A stretch of 64,000 bases of DNA from positions 24,394,455-24,458,454 of the forward strand of contig OY855903.1 in the NCBI GenBank assembly GCA_963693305.1, given 5' to 3'. The position numbers and the translations under genes were made by a program. This document shows, one piece after another, positions 30,701 through 42,866 of this stretch (position 1 is the first letter of the stretch; the number at the start of each line of letters is the position of its first letter). The notes under the pieces are model-generated. The model saw nothing but the letters and a program-made list of their open reading frames with translations, did no database searches and was not told the DNA's origin. The stretch comes from Meandrina meandrites. Lineage: Eukaryota > Cnidaria > Anthozoa > Scleractinia > Meandrinidae.

Positions 30701-33700
30701 CCTTTGGAATAAGAATTATACGAGAAGATGTAGCCAAGTATATTACAAGACGAGATGGATATCCTGCTGACCCAGATGATGTCATATTGACTAGCGGAGG
30801 ATCACAAGGGATACAGGTTCATGGATAACAAGCCCTTGTTCATGGATTACAGTCAGCTCCAACTATAGCGGACACCTTCGGGACCACAGTTTTGTGTCTG
30901 TTATTAAGCGGGAGTTATTTTCAGTGGTCCTTGTTTGTCAAGACTTTGACTCCTTTTCATATTATCAGAGTGTCCATAATAGCAAGGTGTCCGCTGCAGG
31001 GCAGGAGTTGATTGTACTATCATCCCACAGGGGTACTCAGATATAATGGTGGCATTGAGGTGCAAAGGCCTTCTCTTGGATTTAAAAGTTGCAATGTTTT
31101 GGGGAGTTAGAAATTTTGTGATCACTTTTTCAGGTGAATGGTAACAATTTGTTAGGGGGTTAAGAGCATAACCTAAGCGATCTTTTTATGTCAAACAGTT
31201 CTGACCTAATAATGATATTAATAAGTAAAATAATAATAATAACAATAATAATAATAATAATAATAATAATTATAATAATAATTAGCAATAATAAAACCTT
31301 AAATAAAATATTTCAAGTCCTAACAGGACTTTTTGGGGATCTAACAAATTGGTCTCACTTGCACTTTCTTGTCACAAAAATTCCTGAGTACCCCTACTGG
31401 GCATGTCGTGTCGCAGATCAGGGATTGTTGAATATACATGCAACACATGGTAATTGTAACTTTCTGTTATGTTCCATGTATCTGAATTTACACAGAGTGG
31501 CTGAAACTGAGCTAAGTAGATGCATATACAGATTGAAATTGCCAAACTAAAAAACATGGAAGCAGGTTTTCAATCTGCTCTATTCCAGTTCAGACTTTTG
31601 GACTTCTTTCAGGACATACCCTTTTTTGGATATTTTTTGTTCAGGCAAACTAGAATAGTCTTACTATTTAAAACCCAACTGAAATTTTTTGAATGTTTTG
31701 GTAAAATTTGGTAAACAGCCTATATTTTCTATTCACTTTCAGTGTCACACTGACTGAAGGTGATAAAAAAACTTTGGGTGACATGGCCTTCTTAGGGAAG
31801 AATGCTATGTTCTACTGTTAAATTTATTCAAGAATTTTGATACTTCTGGCAGGTGTCGATTTCACAAAATACCTTAAGGTCACGCTGGACCCTTGCTATA
31901 ATTATGTATGCGTTATTTTAAGAGTATGCACGAACTGTGACGACTGAAGCCGACAACAATCGAAATATTCATGCGAATATATTTCTTAAAGTTCTTTGTA
32001 TAAGTAATTACATGTTATTGTTCTCTGCTTTGTGTCCTGTGCGTTGGAACGTAGGGAATTATCGTAATTTAGCATAATTAGATTTGAAGCTTCAAATAAA
32101 GCGCACGTTGTTGTAAACACTGACTCGGTAGGTCTTCGGAAGCGGCAAAACCTGCAATTTTGTGTCCAAGTTTTCTCCACCGATACAGAATTTCATGACT
32201 TGATTTGCAGGGAACATAAACTTGGTGTACTCTATTGTGTTCTGGTCAAAACGGATTTTTAAAATCCTTTTCAAAAAGAAGATAGCACGTTTCAAAGTTT
32301 AGATTTCACATTTTTACCCTCTTAGGAGCCAATAACTCCTAGTAATTATTGAATTCAAGAATTTCGTTCTGACCAGAACACAAAAGAGGTTGTGATTTAC
32401 CACTAGGTTATATAGTCGTTTAATTTGGTGCGCTATTCTAGCTGGAAACTTGGACACAAAAATCGCATTATCTGCAGATTAACACTTAAGAGCTTGTAAC
32501 ATCAAAGTAAACGGTCATCTCTCAGTAAAACGACAATCATGATAAAATTCCATCGACCACTATTATCCTTGATAAGTTTTGAAGGAATGGGTGTTTAAAA
32601 TGCGAAGAATTAAACATTTACAACATGACATCCCGTCAAAATAAATTGCTAATGAATTTATTAATGTGCAAGGGTCCAGCGCGCCCTTAAGCTGGTTTCT
32701 GCAACTTACCCAAAGCACACTAGTTCAAATTTTATATTAACATACATTCTCACATGTTTTAGATTGGCTTGGCATCTCTTCGAACTGGCATCTCTTCACA
32801 AGATGGCAAGGATAGGGCAGGAATTATGATTCCCATACCAGTATTTCCTCAATACATAGCCAGGATCATAGAGAACAACTTTCATAAGGTATAATTACCC
32901 TTTAAACTGTCAAAAATGTTGATTTTCCCCACTGATTGCTAACCAGTTTGCATGCTGATTGTCATACCTTACCTAATCTTTGTTAGTTGTGGTAAATTGG
33001 TGATACAATGTAGGTCTGCGAATTTGGTCAAAATTTTCATTGCCGAGACTTGCTGATGATTTCCTTATTCTCGTCACCTGACAATAAACCAAGAATGTTT
33101 AGCCAAAAAAAAAAATGTTTAGCTAGCTAGTTGTCTCTGTTTTTTAAAAGAGTTTTAGAGAAAACTTGGTGAACTATCATCATTACGTTTTGCATCTTCT
33201 GTGGACTTTGACATTATTGTAGTCGCTAATCAACATGCCTTTAAGGGGGTCCTTCTTAACTACAGATCTAGAGTAGTTGCTAAGGGATTGCTGAATTGGG
33301 CGAAGACGATTTTTGGTGACAAGCCATTTTGCAGAGTTTTGTATTGCAAAACAGGTGAATCTTTTTGAGGAGAGCACCTGATTTGCTTGCGCGCACGTAA
33401 CTAGTGCCAGTCCCAAACTGCACGTTAGAATTTAAAATCCCTAAAACTTGGAGGAAAGAAGGTAGAGTTCCATATTTTTTTTAAGAATCAGTGATAACAG
33501 AGTCATCTTTATAATCTTACGTAAGGAATAACCATTTACACGTAAAAAAGGAACGCTACTGAAGAAAGTCTGAAAATACATAGAGGATATTACACGGTGG
33601 CAAGAAGATATGAATTTTATGTTCGAGTGGCAGAAACGATATCTCACGAGTGAGCGCAGCGAACGAGTGAGATGTCGTTTTTGCCACGAGAACATAAAAT

Positions 33701-36700
33701 TCATATCTTTGAGCCAACGTGTAATGTTCTTTTTATTATATGGAGACCAGATGTAATTGAATTGCCGATTTTTATTTCATTGTTTTCGAAAAATCGAGCA
33801 AGGTTTACAAATCACCGTTCGTCTTCACAGAAAATACTAAGCACCCGTGTCCAGGATATAGAAACACTTACTGAATTCCAATCAAACAAAATATACATGA
33901 AATAGTTGTCAACTAAATATCGTAACACGTAAGAACTGAAAACATCACTAACTTTGACTTGAATCCGATGCGGCAATGTCTTGACGGCCGATAGTCTTCA
34001 ACTGCTTTTGTTTTCTTCTTTACAACATCTTGCACTTTGTGCAATTCCTTGCGGAGAATTCTCTCTAAAAGCCTTGAAATCGTGAAGGCTTCCATTATCG
34101 TGTTCTCGTCCTTGAGTTTTTCGGAAAACTCATTCCTTTTCGTCGCTTAATTAAACAAATTAAACCTGCTTGTCGATGCTTGCTCACAACAAGAACGACA
34201 CAAGAAACCAAGTTCATTCAACAAAGTAGAAATGGCGCGAATCGTGACGTCAATGAGCGATATGACACTCGCAAGCGTGTCATACGGAAAATACGCCACT
34301 CGGGTCCCGGATGGAGTGGCGTATGGAATCTACGAGTGGTTTAGTTCCCAGTAATACACTCTCGTCCATATAATAAAGGTGTTTATTACGCCATAACTTT
34401 TCTAATTATGCGAATTTCATAAAACCCATATAAAGCATTAATCATGTGGACGTTACTTATTTATTGGCACTGAATTTAATTTTCAGATCTTTATGCCCTT
34501 TCAGTTTTAGGGTTTTCTATTCTGGTCACGTGGCTTCTCAAATATGGCCGTGATTTAAACCTCTTGAAGTACTCTTCGATTGAACAAAGTTGTGCAAAAA
34601 ACATATTCATAGGAAGTCTGGTTTCCAAAATACAATGGTTAGATACCTTCCATAGCAACAAATTGGTAGTTAAGAAGGACCCCCCTTAACTTCTTACTGT
34701 TTGTTAACTATGTGTGTGCCAATTCAAATAAAGCTGTTTTCAGGTTGCTATTATGTAACCAGAAATAAAAAACCAAAGGAGTCACAAAGGTGATAATGTT
34801 ATAGACTAATCAGAACTCTGAAGACATATTTTTACAAAGTAACTTGTGGCAAGTGCGGAAACTTTGCATGGAGCAAATCACAAAATGGTTCCTGATTTTT
34901 TTTTTTTGTTGATTGACAAATAAAAACAACAACAGTTCACACTTATTGGTTTGAGGTAAGTCATAGTTGGGCCTACTGGAACACAAAAAGTAGCTCACTT
35001 TATTGTATAGCTCCCAGAGAAAGGTCATGATGCTGCGTAGTGATGGTACTAGTGATTTCCGTATTTATAAATTTTGTACAGTTCAATTAACAGCAGAAAG
35101 CAAACGATGGATACCTTGAACTGTGCTGCTTGTTTTCTAAAGTAGCTTATTTTAGAATTACAAGTGAATAGCTCACTCTCCTATCACAGGATCTCAGGGG
35201 GGGGGCTCCCTTACTGAGATGACAGGGATGAGTGCGGTGCTTGTTGTACCTTCTAGGGGTTAACATTTGATGACTGGCCATGGTACCCCTAAGGGTGCTA
35301 AAATATAAAATGACCAGGATTTTCATTATCAGGACCAGGTCAGACGTTGTGCTCCTACCGTGCCCAACTAAAAACACGGCAGAAGTACCGTGTCTGAATC
35401 AAACTACAAATTAAGTTCGGCAAAGCAATTAAGTTCGACAAGCCCTGCCGTGGTACACGACAGCGATTCAAACGTCGCTCTTCTGCCTTGCGAAACAAAA
35501 TTCATAAATTATATTAAATGTATTTAATGTGACTTCAGTAAATCCCGAAATTGGCACGACTCTGGCACGACTTCTGAATCAGAGTCGTGTTTGTGCCGTG
35601 CTGCAGTCGAACGTATTGCAATTAAGTTCGGCATGGCAGAAGCACGATGTCTGAACTGGGCTTTTGGGGTGCAAATTAATTTGGGCCACGCCCAATAATC
35701 AAGATTCTGATCTCTTTTAGGGGTTCTTTCAAAATTTTAGAAGATTTCAGAAAATTTCATTTAAGATCAAAAATGTTCTTAAAGGGGCACAGTCACGGAC
35801 ATTTTTTTGACTTTTTTAGTAAAACGGCACCAAATGTACGACTAAGTACTTTCAACCATGCAGGAAATGCACCTAGAACGTAAAGGGAAGGATATCTAGT
35901 AAATTGTTTAAAGAAGAGGGTGACCGTTAATAGTTTTCATCAATTTTTTCAAACCACAAGGACAGAACTTGAAAAAGTCAGGCTGACTTTTTCAAGTTGA
36001 GATCAAAAGCTCCCGATGGTATCACAATGATATCACTCTAAATTTGGCTTCAGTACACTGGTATAGTAATTTTAAGAAAACTTGACCACTGTTAATAGGT
36101 TTCCAATGGTGTAAACATGTTTTTGGGCTGTTGAATTTTTGAAGTTATGCTCGTGACAGTGCCCCTTTAAAGTGGTTTTTGTTTGTGTACTTGTTTGCAT
36201 GTTTGGTCTTTGTTTGATCGTCTTTTGGCTGGACAGATTCCCTACTATTTGGACGAAGAAAGCAACTGGAATTTGAACATCAGTGAAATGAAGAGAGTGG
36301 TAGATGAGGCCAGGCTGCACTGTGAACCGAGGGGACTGGTACTCATTAATCCAGGAAATCCCACAGGTATGTAGGACATGACTTCTTGTATCATGAGCAT
36401 GTGATAGAGGACGCGTTTGCCTGAAAGCGAAGATTGTCATTCTTCATTGTCCGGGCTAGTGGTTAGGGCGATGGACTTGTGATCCAAAGGTTCCAGATTC
36501 GAATCCTCCACCCTGCCACTGGACGAATTTGTGTTCGGCAGTCCCAAATTCAACTCCTTCGTGCTTTGTACTTTCTGCCATTTGGATTCTTAACAAATTT
36601 ATGTTCTATTTGCGATACTGTTTGCTTATTTGCAGTGTCCACAATTAGCACAACAGTGCTAAATACTCCGACAGTTAAATAATATAGATATTACAAAGGA

Positions 36701-39700
36701 TCTTGTAAAAGCATAATGACTGAACAATAAGGGCTACTCATGGGATTTTTGGTATTTTTGTCAAAGCACTAACTAGATTTCTCTCTTTATCTATGTTATG
36801 TAATCCACAGGACAGATTTTGACTTACGACAGCATCAGGGACGTTATCAAGTTTTGCGCGAGAGAGAAACTGGTTTTATTTGCTGATGAAGTGTATCAGG
36901 AAACGGTGTTCACCAGTGAGGCCCAGTTTCACTCGTGTAGGAAGGTTCTGAGGGACCTTGGACCCGAATACAATCAGTTTCAACTGATGTCGATACAGTC
37001 AGCCTCGAAGGGATTTTATGGCGAGTAAGTGCGATACCGTGTGTTTGATCAATGTTAAGCGCGTAAAGAGCAGTACTTTGTCACCACAGTGGACATAATC
37101 ACAGGTTGCTGAAAGCGTTATTACTGCATAACTCTATATAATAAGAAATAGGACAGGCCACATTCTCCAACACAGTAACATGCAAGACTTTGTAAAATAA
37201 GCCCTAAATCTGATAGCCCAATTGTTGTTTTCATCATTTGTAGGTGTAGTTTGAGGGGAGCGTATGTGGAGTTGATAGGATTCAGCAAAGAAGTAAAACA
37301 GCAGTTTAAGAATTTTATGTCACCAAGTATTGCCCCTTCAACGATCGGGCAGGTAACAATGTTAACTAGAAAACGAGCAACAAAAAGAAAATAATGTATA
37401 AAAGTGAATTACTCTGCTTTATATTCGTTTTATTTCATGACAATAACAAGTCACGAAAACTGGAAACGATAGTAATGGTAGGTGCTAAAGATGATTTAAT
37501 TTTTGAACTTTGCAAGGTTGAAATAGAAGTGTAAAAAGTTGAATTGGTCCGTGAACAGGCTCTCTACGATAATGACTGAAACACCACACAGTACTACGAG
37601 TAACATACGACATACGAGTAACACACGGAACACACGGGTACATCGGAACACATAAACTAGGAACTATAAACTACAAGTAAAATAAACTACGACTTACATA
37701 CAGATATATACGAGTAACATACGGATACACACGAGTTCTTTTTTAGTGCAGAATGCACTATTGTGATGGTTGTGTGGGCTGCTGTTCGCTAAACCACTAA
37801 CGCGCTAAGGTGTCATCTTTAATTATTTAACTCATTATGTTTTCTTATGAAGGGGCTAAGGGGTGGGGAGTACCTGACTGTATGCACCAGGTAAAACGTG
37901 CAGTGTCTCTGTGTTACTTTTATATGAAGAACACAAAGACTATAGAGATTTGTTTCTGAAAGCCCTACATTGTCCTTGTGGTACTATTCTTCCAAGAACA
38001 GGGAACTTTTCGTTAAACGGATGCGCAGAAGGTAAGTCTAGGTTACAGTCTTGAACTCGCACGGACGTACGATTGTTGTAGACTCCGTGGTGCCAAGTTA
38101 AAACCGCGAAAGAAAAGAGCAATTGTCGGCACAAAGTGTAAAGCACTGCTTTAGTAAGTGTTTGTACAGGTAGTCAAATTGATTAACGTTATTTTGTTTT
38201 TGAAGGCCGCCGTGAGTGCGATTTGTAATCCGCCTCAGCCTGGTGACGAGTCGTACGAGACGTTTATCAAGGTACGTTCTAAAGTGTGTTTTGAATTGAC
38301 TACCCTCCCACCCACCTCCCTCCCCCCCCCCCCCCCCCCCAGAAAAAAGGACTTAAAAATCGTCAAACTTCGAGTATCTGCTCCACTAATTATCTTTTGT
38401 TTGTTGACTGTGCATTTTTCTTTTATCGCATAGACACTATGGCGATTATGCTCCACCAAAGCTTACTACATATTTAAATTCGATTCTTGGTCGGGTACAG
38501 CTTTAATAGCAAATGCCAAGCATCCATTTAGCTTCGCCGGGTGCTTGGGCCCGAAATGATATTGTTATTACCCAGTAGATATGTACCATGTTACTAATTT
38601 AGACCAATGGCACAACAGAAATATTCTCGGTAGAATCTAACTCAATATACGGTCAGGTTGACACCACATAATAATCTGCAGGCTGATACATATACTGCTT
38701 ACTACGGAGATTAAGTAATTTACATTCCTACCTTTCTTTCGTAGGAAAAGATGGCCATTTTGGACTCTTATCAAAGGAAAGCTAAGATCACCACGTCAAT
38801 GTTGAATTCTCTTGAAGGAGTGACATGTAATGAAGTTACTGGAGCCTTGTATGCACTTCCCAGAATTCATCTTCCACGAAAAGCTATTGAAGAGGCCAAG
38901 GTAAGGAACATCAGTTGCGCATGTCACATTGTTAAATAAGTTTTTTTTCGTGTACAAACATTTGTTTAAGCTAAAGGAAACGTCCATAATATTAATAATA
39001 GTTGACCTAAGTATTGGCACATCATAGAGATAATAAACCAAAGAAACAAGGATGGTTCATTGTATGGGAAGTTGCGGACGGGTTACCAACAATGAACTTG
39101 AATTCAGTAAGGAGATATTGTAACTTATTGAAAGCTATGTTTAAAAATAAAATTTTAAATGGAAAAAAAAAACAAACAAACAAACTTTAAGACTTGTTTT
39201 GTTTTGTTTTGTTTCGTGTGGTTTTGTATGTTCGTAAAGTGTCTTGCCTAATAGCGCATTGCTGTAATAAGCGATAGCCAGCCTAGCTAATCAGTCTTCA
39301 ACCACTCAGGTGAAATTTTCAAACATTTAGGCGTGGTCTATCGAGCTTTCTACCTATGCAACTCTTATTCTTTTCTTATTTTTTGATCCTGTAACTACAT
39401 ATTGTTAAAGTTTCACATTAGCGTCGTTAGTTTCAGTTTCAATTAGTTGTCCCCTATTAGCAGAGGGTTACCGCTGTCATTCGTTCGTTCGTTAGTTCGT
39501 TTGTTCGTTCATTCATTTATTCGTTGGTTCGTTCATTCACTTGTTCATTCGTTCGTTCGTTCTCTCGTTTGTTCGTTCGTTCGTTCATTCGTTCGTCTAG
39601 CTAACGCTGGACAGGAGCAACCTGAAGAGGACGAAATTCTCGTCTTGCGACACGTCATAAACATCAGGCTTGGTAGTAGATTTGTATCCCCTATACACGC

Positions 39701-40514
39701 TATGAATCTTTACGTGATCGTCTCCGTATTTATCCTTAGGTGAATAATTGTACACCAGACGAGTTCTACTGCTGGCAGATGCTAGAGGCTACTGGAATAA
39801 CCCCCGTTCCAGGGACAAATTATGGACAGAAACCAGGAACTCACCATTTTAGGTAAGTTGCTTGCGCGCATGTAGTTCACGAGCTACCAAGCTAATGGCT
39901 CCGTGTTTTGTTTAGAGAGAAGTAAAGTATGAGAGAACATAGGCGTATGAGAATATTTTGCAGTAATAAGCTGAATGTAACAAAGCTCAAAATAGCTATC
40001 TAGCTAGACCCATTGCGACAGTGGACTACTTTAATATTCGATTATGATTACAGATCTGATAAAACCGACCAAACTTATTGTGAAGCCTAATTTTGAGAAC
40101 GATATATATACAAGATATGCACAAAAGCTACCAGGAAAAAGTTCCGAGTTCTACCAACAGGAATCAAACCAATGACCTCGCGCACACTGGTCGGACGCTC
40201 TACCACTGAACTACAACTATGCCATATAACTTGGTTCAAATGTGAGAAACTTCCTCCGTACTGCTAGGATTAGTTTTATCTATGGTTTGGGATGTGTGGA
40301 AATAAGTGATGATACATTTTAACTTGGATCTTGATCTTTTCATGCTCGAAAGACTCACTCCTTGTCATTAGCTGTTCATTTGTCTTGTTTTCTTCATTGC
40401 AGACTTACCATTTTACCTTCTGAAGAGAAAGTAGTGCCCATGTTCGACAGAATAAGCAAGTTTCATAAGGATTTCATGGACAAATACAAAGATGATGATG
40501 ATGAAAAGCAATGA
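25403..40514 (+). CDS. Alanine aminotransferase, tandem copy B
   Basis: PLP-dependent alanine aminotransferase, 491 aa. Exons: 25403-25525, 27220-27306, 29156-29264, 30686-30816, 32763-32888, 36237-36366, 36811-37024, 37244-37352, 38206-38271, 38745-38900, 39740-39852, 40403-40514. Intron positions and phases match copies A and C. Motifs: NPGNPTG, ADEVYQ, Schiff-base Lys302 in SASKG, and GTHHFR with Arg455. The sequence after the lysine reads GECSLRG, where A, C and human ALT have GECG. Exon 5 is two codons longer than in the other copies, with a duplicated GCATCTCTTC-like stretch. An earlier ATG at 25393 is out of frame. There is no targeting peptide; the C-tail is acidic (DDDDEKQ). Exon 11 opens VNNCTPDEF, directly after a GTTC-rich microsatellite. 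Confidence 0.93.
25941..26465. repeat. 510-bp palindrome, almost no spacer
   Basis: The left arm, from about GCTCTTCACAGCCAG through CAAGCTCACGTTTCGAGCGG, is mirrored by the right arm ending GGGCTGCCTGTGCGCTCTT. The centre is near 26207 in CCTTCCTTCCGTCTTAGG. Arms are long and closely matched. No TSD was resolved. Intron 1 of copy B. Confidence 0.85.
26786..27013. mobile_element. Foldback MITE, CTCRTCCCCAG ends, 9-bp TSD
   Basis: The left end CAATCTCGTCCCCAGAGGCC and inverted right end CATTCTCATCCCCAGAGGCC continue as matched arms through GATCCTTCTGGTCTGCGCC. A perfect 9-bp duplication CCTTTACTG is at 26777-26785 and 27014-27022. The 151-aa frame crossing it is mirror and repeat sequence, not a gene. 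Intron 1 of copy B. Confidence 0.88.
27060..27150. repeat. GGGCCGTGGGCC-rich degenerate minisatellite
   Basis: Several imperfect GTGGGCC/CCGTGGGCC units follow each other in intron 1 of copy B, just upstream of exon 2. Confidence 0.5.
28543..28660. repeat. Foldback repeat, TTGGATACGAG arms
   Basis: ACAATTATTCCATTCG and TTGGATACGAGTGGTTATAG at the left are matched, inverted, by CTATTTACCACCTCGTATCC and GGAATAATTGT at the right. This is a common anthozoan repeat type (from memory). It may be the 3' part of a longer repeat beginning near 27675. Intron 2 of copy B. Confidence 0.65.
30850..31014. mobile_element. TA-flanked MITE, CAGTCARCTCC ends
   Basis: CAGTCAGCTCC plus TATAGCGGACACC at the left and GGTGTCCGCTGC plus GGAGTTGATTG at the right are inverted, each flanked by TA. 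Related sequence occurs at 4330-4390. Intron 4 of copy B. Confidence 0.6.
31229..31283. repeat. (ATA)n microsatellite
   Basis: Imperfect AAT/ATA trinucleotide repeat in intron 4 of copy B. Confidence 0.9.
31874..32690. mobile_element. 817-bp TTAA MITE, GCTGGACCCTTGC ends
   Basis: TTAAGGTCACGCTGGACCC at the left and its inverted partner TTAAGGGCGCGCTGGACCC (read from the right) mark the ends, bounded by TTAA. Short open frames inside show no transposase motif. Intron 4 of copy B. Confidence 0.7.
33591..33727. repeat. Foldback repeat, ACACGGTGGC arms
   Basis: TACACGGTGGC plus AGATATGAATTTTATGTTC at the left is matched, inverted, by CATAAAATTCATATCTT and CCAACGTGTA at the right, around a palindromic GAGTGAGCGCAGCGAACGAG loop. 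It is recognised from memory as a widespread cnidarian repeat. The full element may extend to about 34330, where GGAGTGGCGTATGGAATC is found. Confidence 0.65.
35779..36170. mobile_element. 392-bp TTAA MITE, copy 2
   Basis: Same length, orientation and sequence type as 17607-17998, with ends TTAAAGGGGCACAGTCACGG and GTGACAGTGCCCCTTTAA. It ends 66 bp before exon 6 of copy B, in intron 5; copy 1 sits in intron 6 of gene A, so the two are independent insertions rather than duplicates carried with the gene. Confidence 0.9.
36445..36690 (+). mobile_element. tRNA-derived SINE
   Basis: An A-box-like GGGCTAGTGGTTAGGGCG and B-box-like GATTCGAATCC lie at the right spacing at the 5' end, followed by a non-tRNA body with CAGTCCCAAATTCAACTCC and AGTGCTAAATAC. 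The cloverleaf is not complete, so a SINE is preferred to a tRNA gene. Intron 6 of copy B. Confidence 0.7.
37580..37745. repeat. Degenerate ACGAGTAACATACG minisatellite
   Basis: Imperfect units of ACGAGTAACATACGA/ACACACGG occur repeatedly in intron 8 of copy B. Confidence 0.55.
38322..38340. repeat. Homopolymer C tract
   Basis: Nineteen consecutive C, about 50 bp after the exon 9 donor of copy B. The length may vary or be uncertain in assembly. Confidence 0.9.
39478..39600. repeat. (GTTC)n microsatellite upstream of exon 11
   Basis: Interrupted GTTC/ATTC tetranucleotide units in intron 10 of copy B, about 140 bp before the exon 11 acceptor. Confidence 0.85.
40150..40225 (-). mobile_element. 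tRNA-derived SINE head, antisense
   Basis: On the minus strand, TAGTTCAGTGGTAGAGC (A box) and GGTTTGATTCC (B box) are spaced as in a tRNA. The stems are imperfect and no CCA-ready acceptor was seen, so this is called a SINE or tRNA relic. Intron 11 of copy B. Confidence 0.6.
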
Positions 40515-40962
40515 TTCGTTTTCCGCACAGTGTTTGCTTCAGGATGTGGGTTGATATATTTCACCACGAAATGCACATTGTGTTAAAAATTAGCTAGTTC
40601 TAAAAAAATTATCAAGTGAGTTTCATCGTTATGCAACACGAGACCAGTGAAAAAATGAAAAACGTTTAATTTTTGCACTCGAACGTAGTCAAACTATAAC
40701 GATACAGAAAGGTGGGACTATATATGCTTTGTAACTAAACATGCTTCTCTATGCTCTATTTTCTCAAATAACAATGTATAAAATTTTACTCACAATTCTG
40801 TTGGCTCTTCTCCCAGAGATGAAGCTTCACGTGAGGGTTTCGTATTATGTAAACTGTTGTTTGCTTTTCGTTTTTCCCCTCACCCCGTTATTTTTCACGC
40901 GTAGTTTTTGGTTTTGCATATTTATGTACATGTCGCACGTGCACATGCCAAGCAGAACGTAA
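40515..40962. other. Region downstream of copy B, nothing recognised
   Basis: Contains the presumed 3' UTR of copy B. No canonical AATAAA was seen close to the stop codon. Confidence 0.4.
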
Positions 40963-41767
40963 AAGGCCACATCCTTAACAAAGTAGCAAAAACAACTGGT
41001 ATTTTGTATAAAGCAAGACACTTTTTTTCCTCCCAAGCACTGAGAACTCTATATTATTCATTAATTTACCCATATCTTAATTATGGAAATATAATATGGG
41101 GAAATACCTATCCCTCAAGATTAGAATCGATAAGAAGACTACAAAGGAAGATTATTCGAATTATTTCATTTTCAGATTTTAGAGATCCTACACGTCCACT
41201 CTTTAAGAACCTATCTATTTTACCAATTGAAGATCTGAATAATGAAGGTATTGCATCATTTGCTTTTAAATTTTTTACGAAATCACTTTCAGCAACATTT
41301 AACCATTTTTCAAGTCAAATGATTACTTCCATAGCCATAATACAAGGTCCTCGTCAAAAATCTACAAAGAACAGGCACGCACAAATTATAAAAAGCATTC
41401 TGTTAAATTTAAAGGGTGTGAAATTTGGAACAACCTTCCTGTATTTATCAAAAACTCAAAATCATTTAGTATTTTCAAGAAAAAAATTAAGAAATATTAT
41501 CTTGATTTACTTCAAAAATTAAACAATAGAGCCTTTGTAGATATTTAAATATAGTAGTTTTACAAGCCGTTTACATGTTGATTATATATTAATGATTTTA
41601 TACTCTTAAACATAAGGGGCTCTCCTTGTTAAGCCCACAAGGGTTTGTCGAGAGTTCCTGCTCTACTCTGTCCCATTGACAAAACAAAAAACAAAACAAA
41701 TATATCCAAGGCTTGTAATTAGACTTATTGTAGAGCAAAATAAAGATTGATTGATTGATTGATTGAT
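40963..41767 (+). mobile_element. 5'-truncated non-LTR retrotransposon
   Basis: The plus-strand frame to about 41522 encodes the C-terminal part of a LINE polyprotein, with GILYKARHFFSSQALRTLYY, YPYLNYGNIIWGNTYPSRLE and RLQRKIIRIISFSDF. This is the region after the RT core in CR1/L2/jockey-like elements. The body is followed by an AT-rich 3' end and TTGATTGATTGATTGAT at about 41751-41767, a simple-repeat tail typical of CR1/L2 elements. The 5' end is truncated just before NVKGHILNK. The frame is open but the element is dead. Confidence 0.85.
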
Positions 41768-41999
41768 CCTTATTGGCCGTTCGTTTGCAAACATCCTGGA
41801 TCACCAAGGCGTAAATTTCCTAACTATAGTTAGAATGAACAGAGTAGTGGTCACATCACTGTGTTAAGTAAAGTTATCTCTGTTTTAACTATAGTTAGTA
41901 GCCGTGGTGTGACCACAGCCATTATCACGTCTAACCTTATCCGTTTTTGTGACACGTAAGGATTTGTGATTTTACCAAAAATAGGTCAGTCAACATCTC

Positions 42000-42058
42000 G
42001 TGTGTCATGACAGAAGCGAATTTCGCTCTTTTAGAATTGTGCTTCTGTCATGACACAC
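42000..42058. repeat. Hairpin, GTGTGTCATGACAGAAGC arms
   Basis: Perfect 18-bp arms around a 23-bp loop. Just upstream (41818-41925) two AACTATAGTTAG palindromes and a GTGGTCAC/GTGACCAC pair add further nested inverted repeats. Confidence 0.7.
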
Positions 42059-42706
42059 TACAGCATTCCTAGTTTACCTCTCTGCAGTGCCAGCTCATAA
42101 AGTTCCAAATCTGCGCTGAATTCTTCGACAGAGTTCAAACTTTGAGATTTCCGAAGGTGTTCCTATTAAAACACGAGTGCAAAGAGAGGTAATTATGGTA
42201 ATTACATTCCACGCTTTAATGCTGAGGTCAGAAAAAAGCAGTGCGTTTTCAAAAGAAAACGCTTCATGCTTTTGAATTTTAATGCATTTATTTAAAGAAA
42301 ATAAACTTTAACTGAAATGAAACAACATGGGCAAATTCTTTACAAACCATCGAGGGGCAAAATGCTCTCGGTTTTACAAAGAAAAAAATACAACCAAAAT
42401 GCACTGAACACGTGAACACTTCAAATCATGACACGCGCCATATTTAATTCAGTCATGAATATTCCGTACACTTGTCGATGTCAGTCGTTGCGCCTCGTGC
42501 ATACGCTTTGAATAAATGATAATAATAATGGCCTAAGGTGTCCCCCGCGACCTTTCTTCTGCATTTTGAAAGAGTCATCAAACTAATTTCCTCTTTTTTT
42601 TTTTTTTTTGATATTAATCAAAGGTCTCTTTGAGACTACGACTATTTTGCATGATGAAGTATGAGCAAGTATGAGGTATATTAAGTATGAGCAGCACTAT
42701 AAGCAG

Positions 42707-42866
42707 TAGCCTGTTCCAGGCTCTCGGTAGTTGGTGGCGAGCGAAAAAAGCCGGCGAGCGAGGAAAAAACGAGGGTTGTTCGCCTCCCTTCGTTCGCCTT
42801 AGTCTCCCCTTTTTTTCCTCGCTCGCCCTCTTTTTTCGCTCGCCCCGAACTAGCCTGAAACAGGTG
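42707..42866. mobile_element. Foldback MITE, TAGCCTG family, decayed right end
   Basis: It begins TAGCCTGTTCCAGGCTCTCG, the same as 52249, with GGCGAGCGAAAAAAGC and its complement as arms. The right end is degraded (TAGCCTGAAACAGG). No TSD could be read. Confidence 0.75.

Noticed and set aside
33513..34095. Possible gene in intron 5 of copy B
   Set aside because: The open frames overlap a common cnidarian foldback repeat and show no domain.
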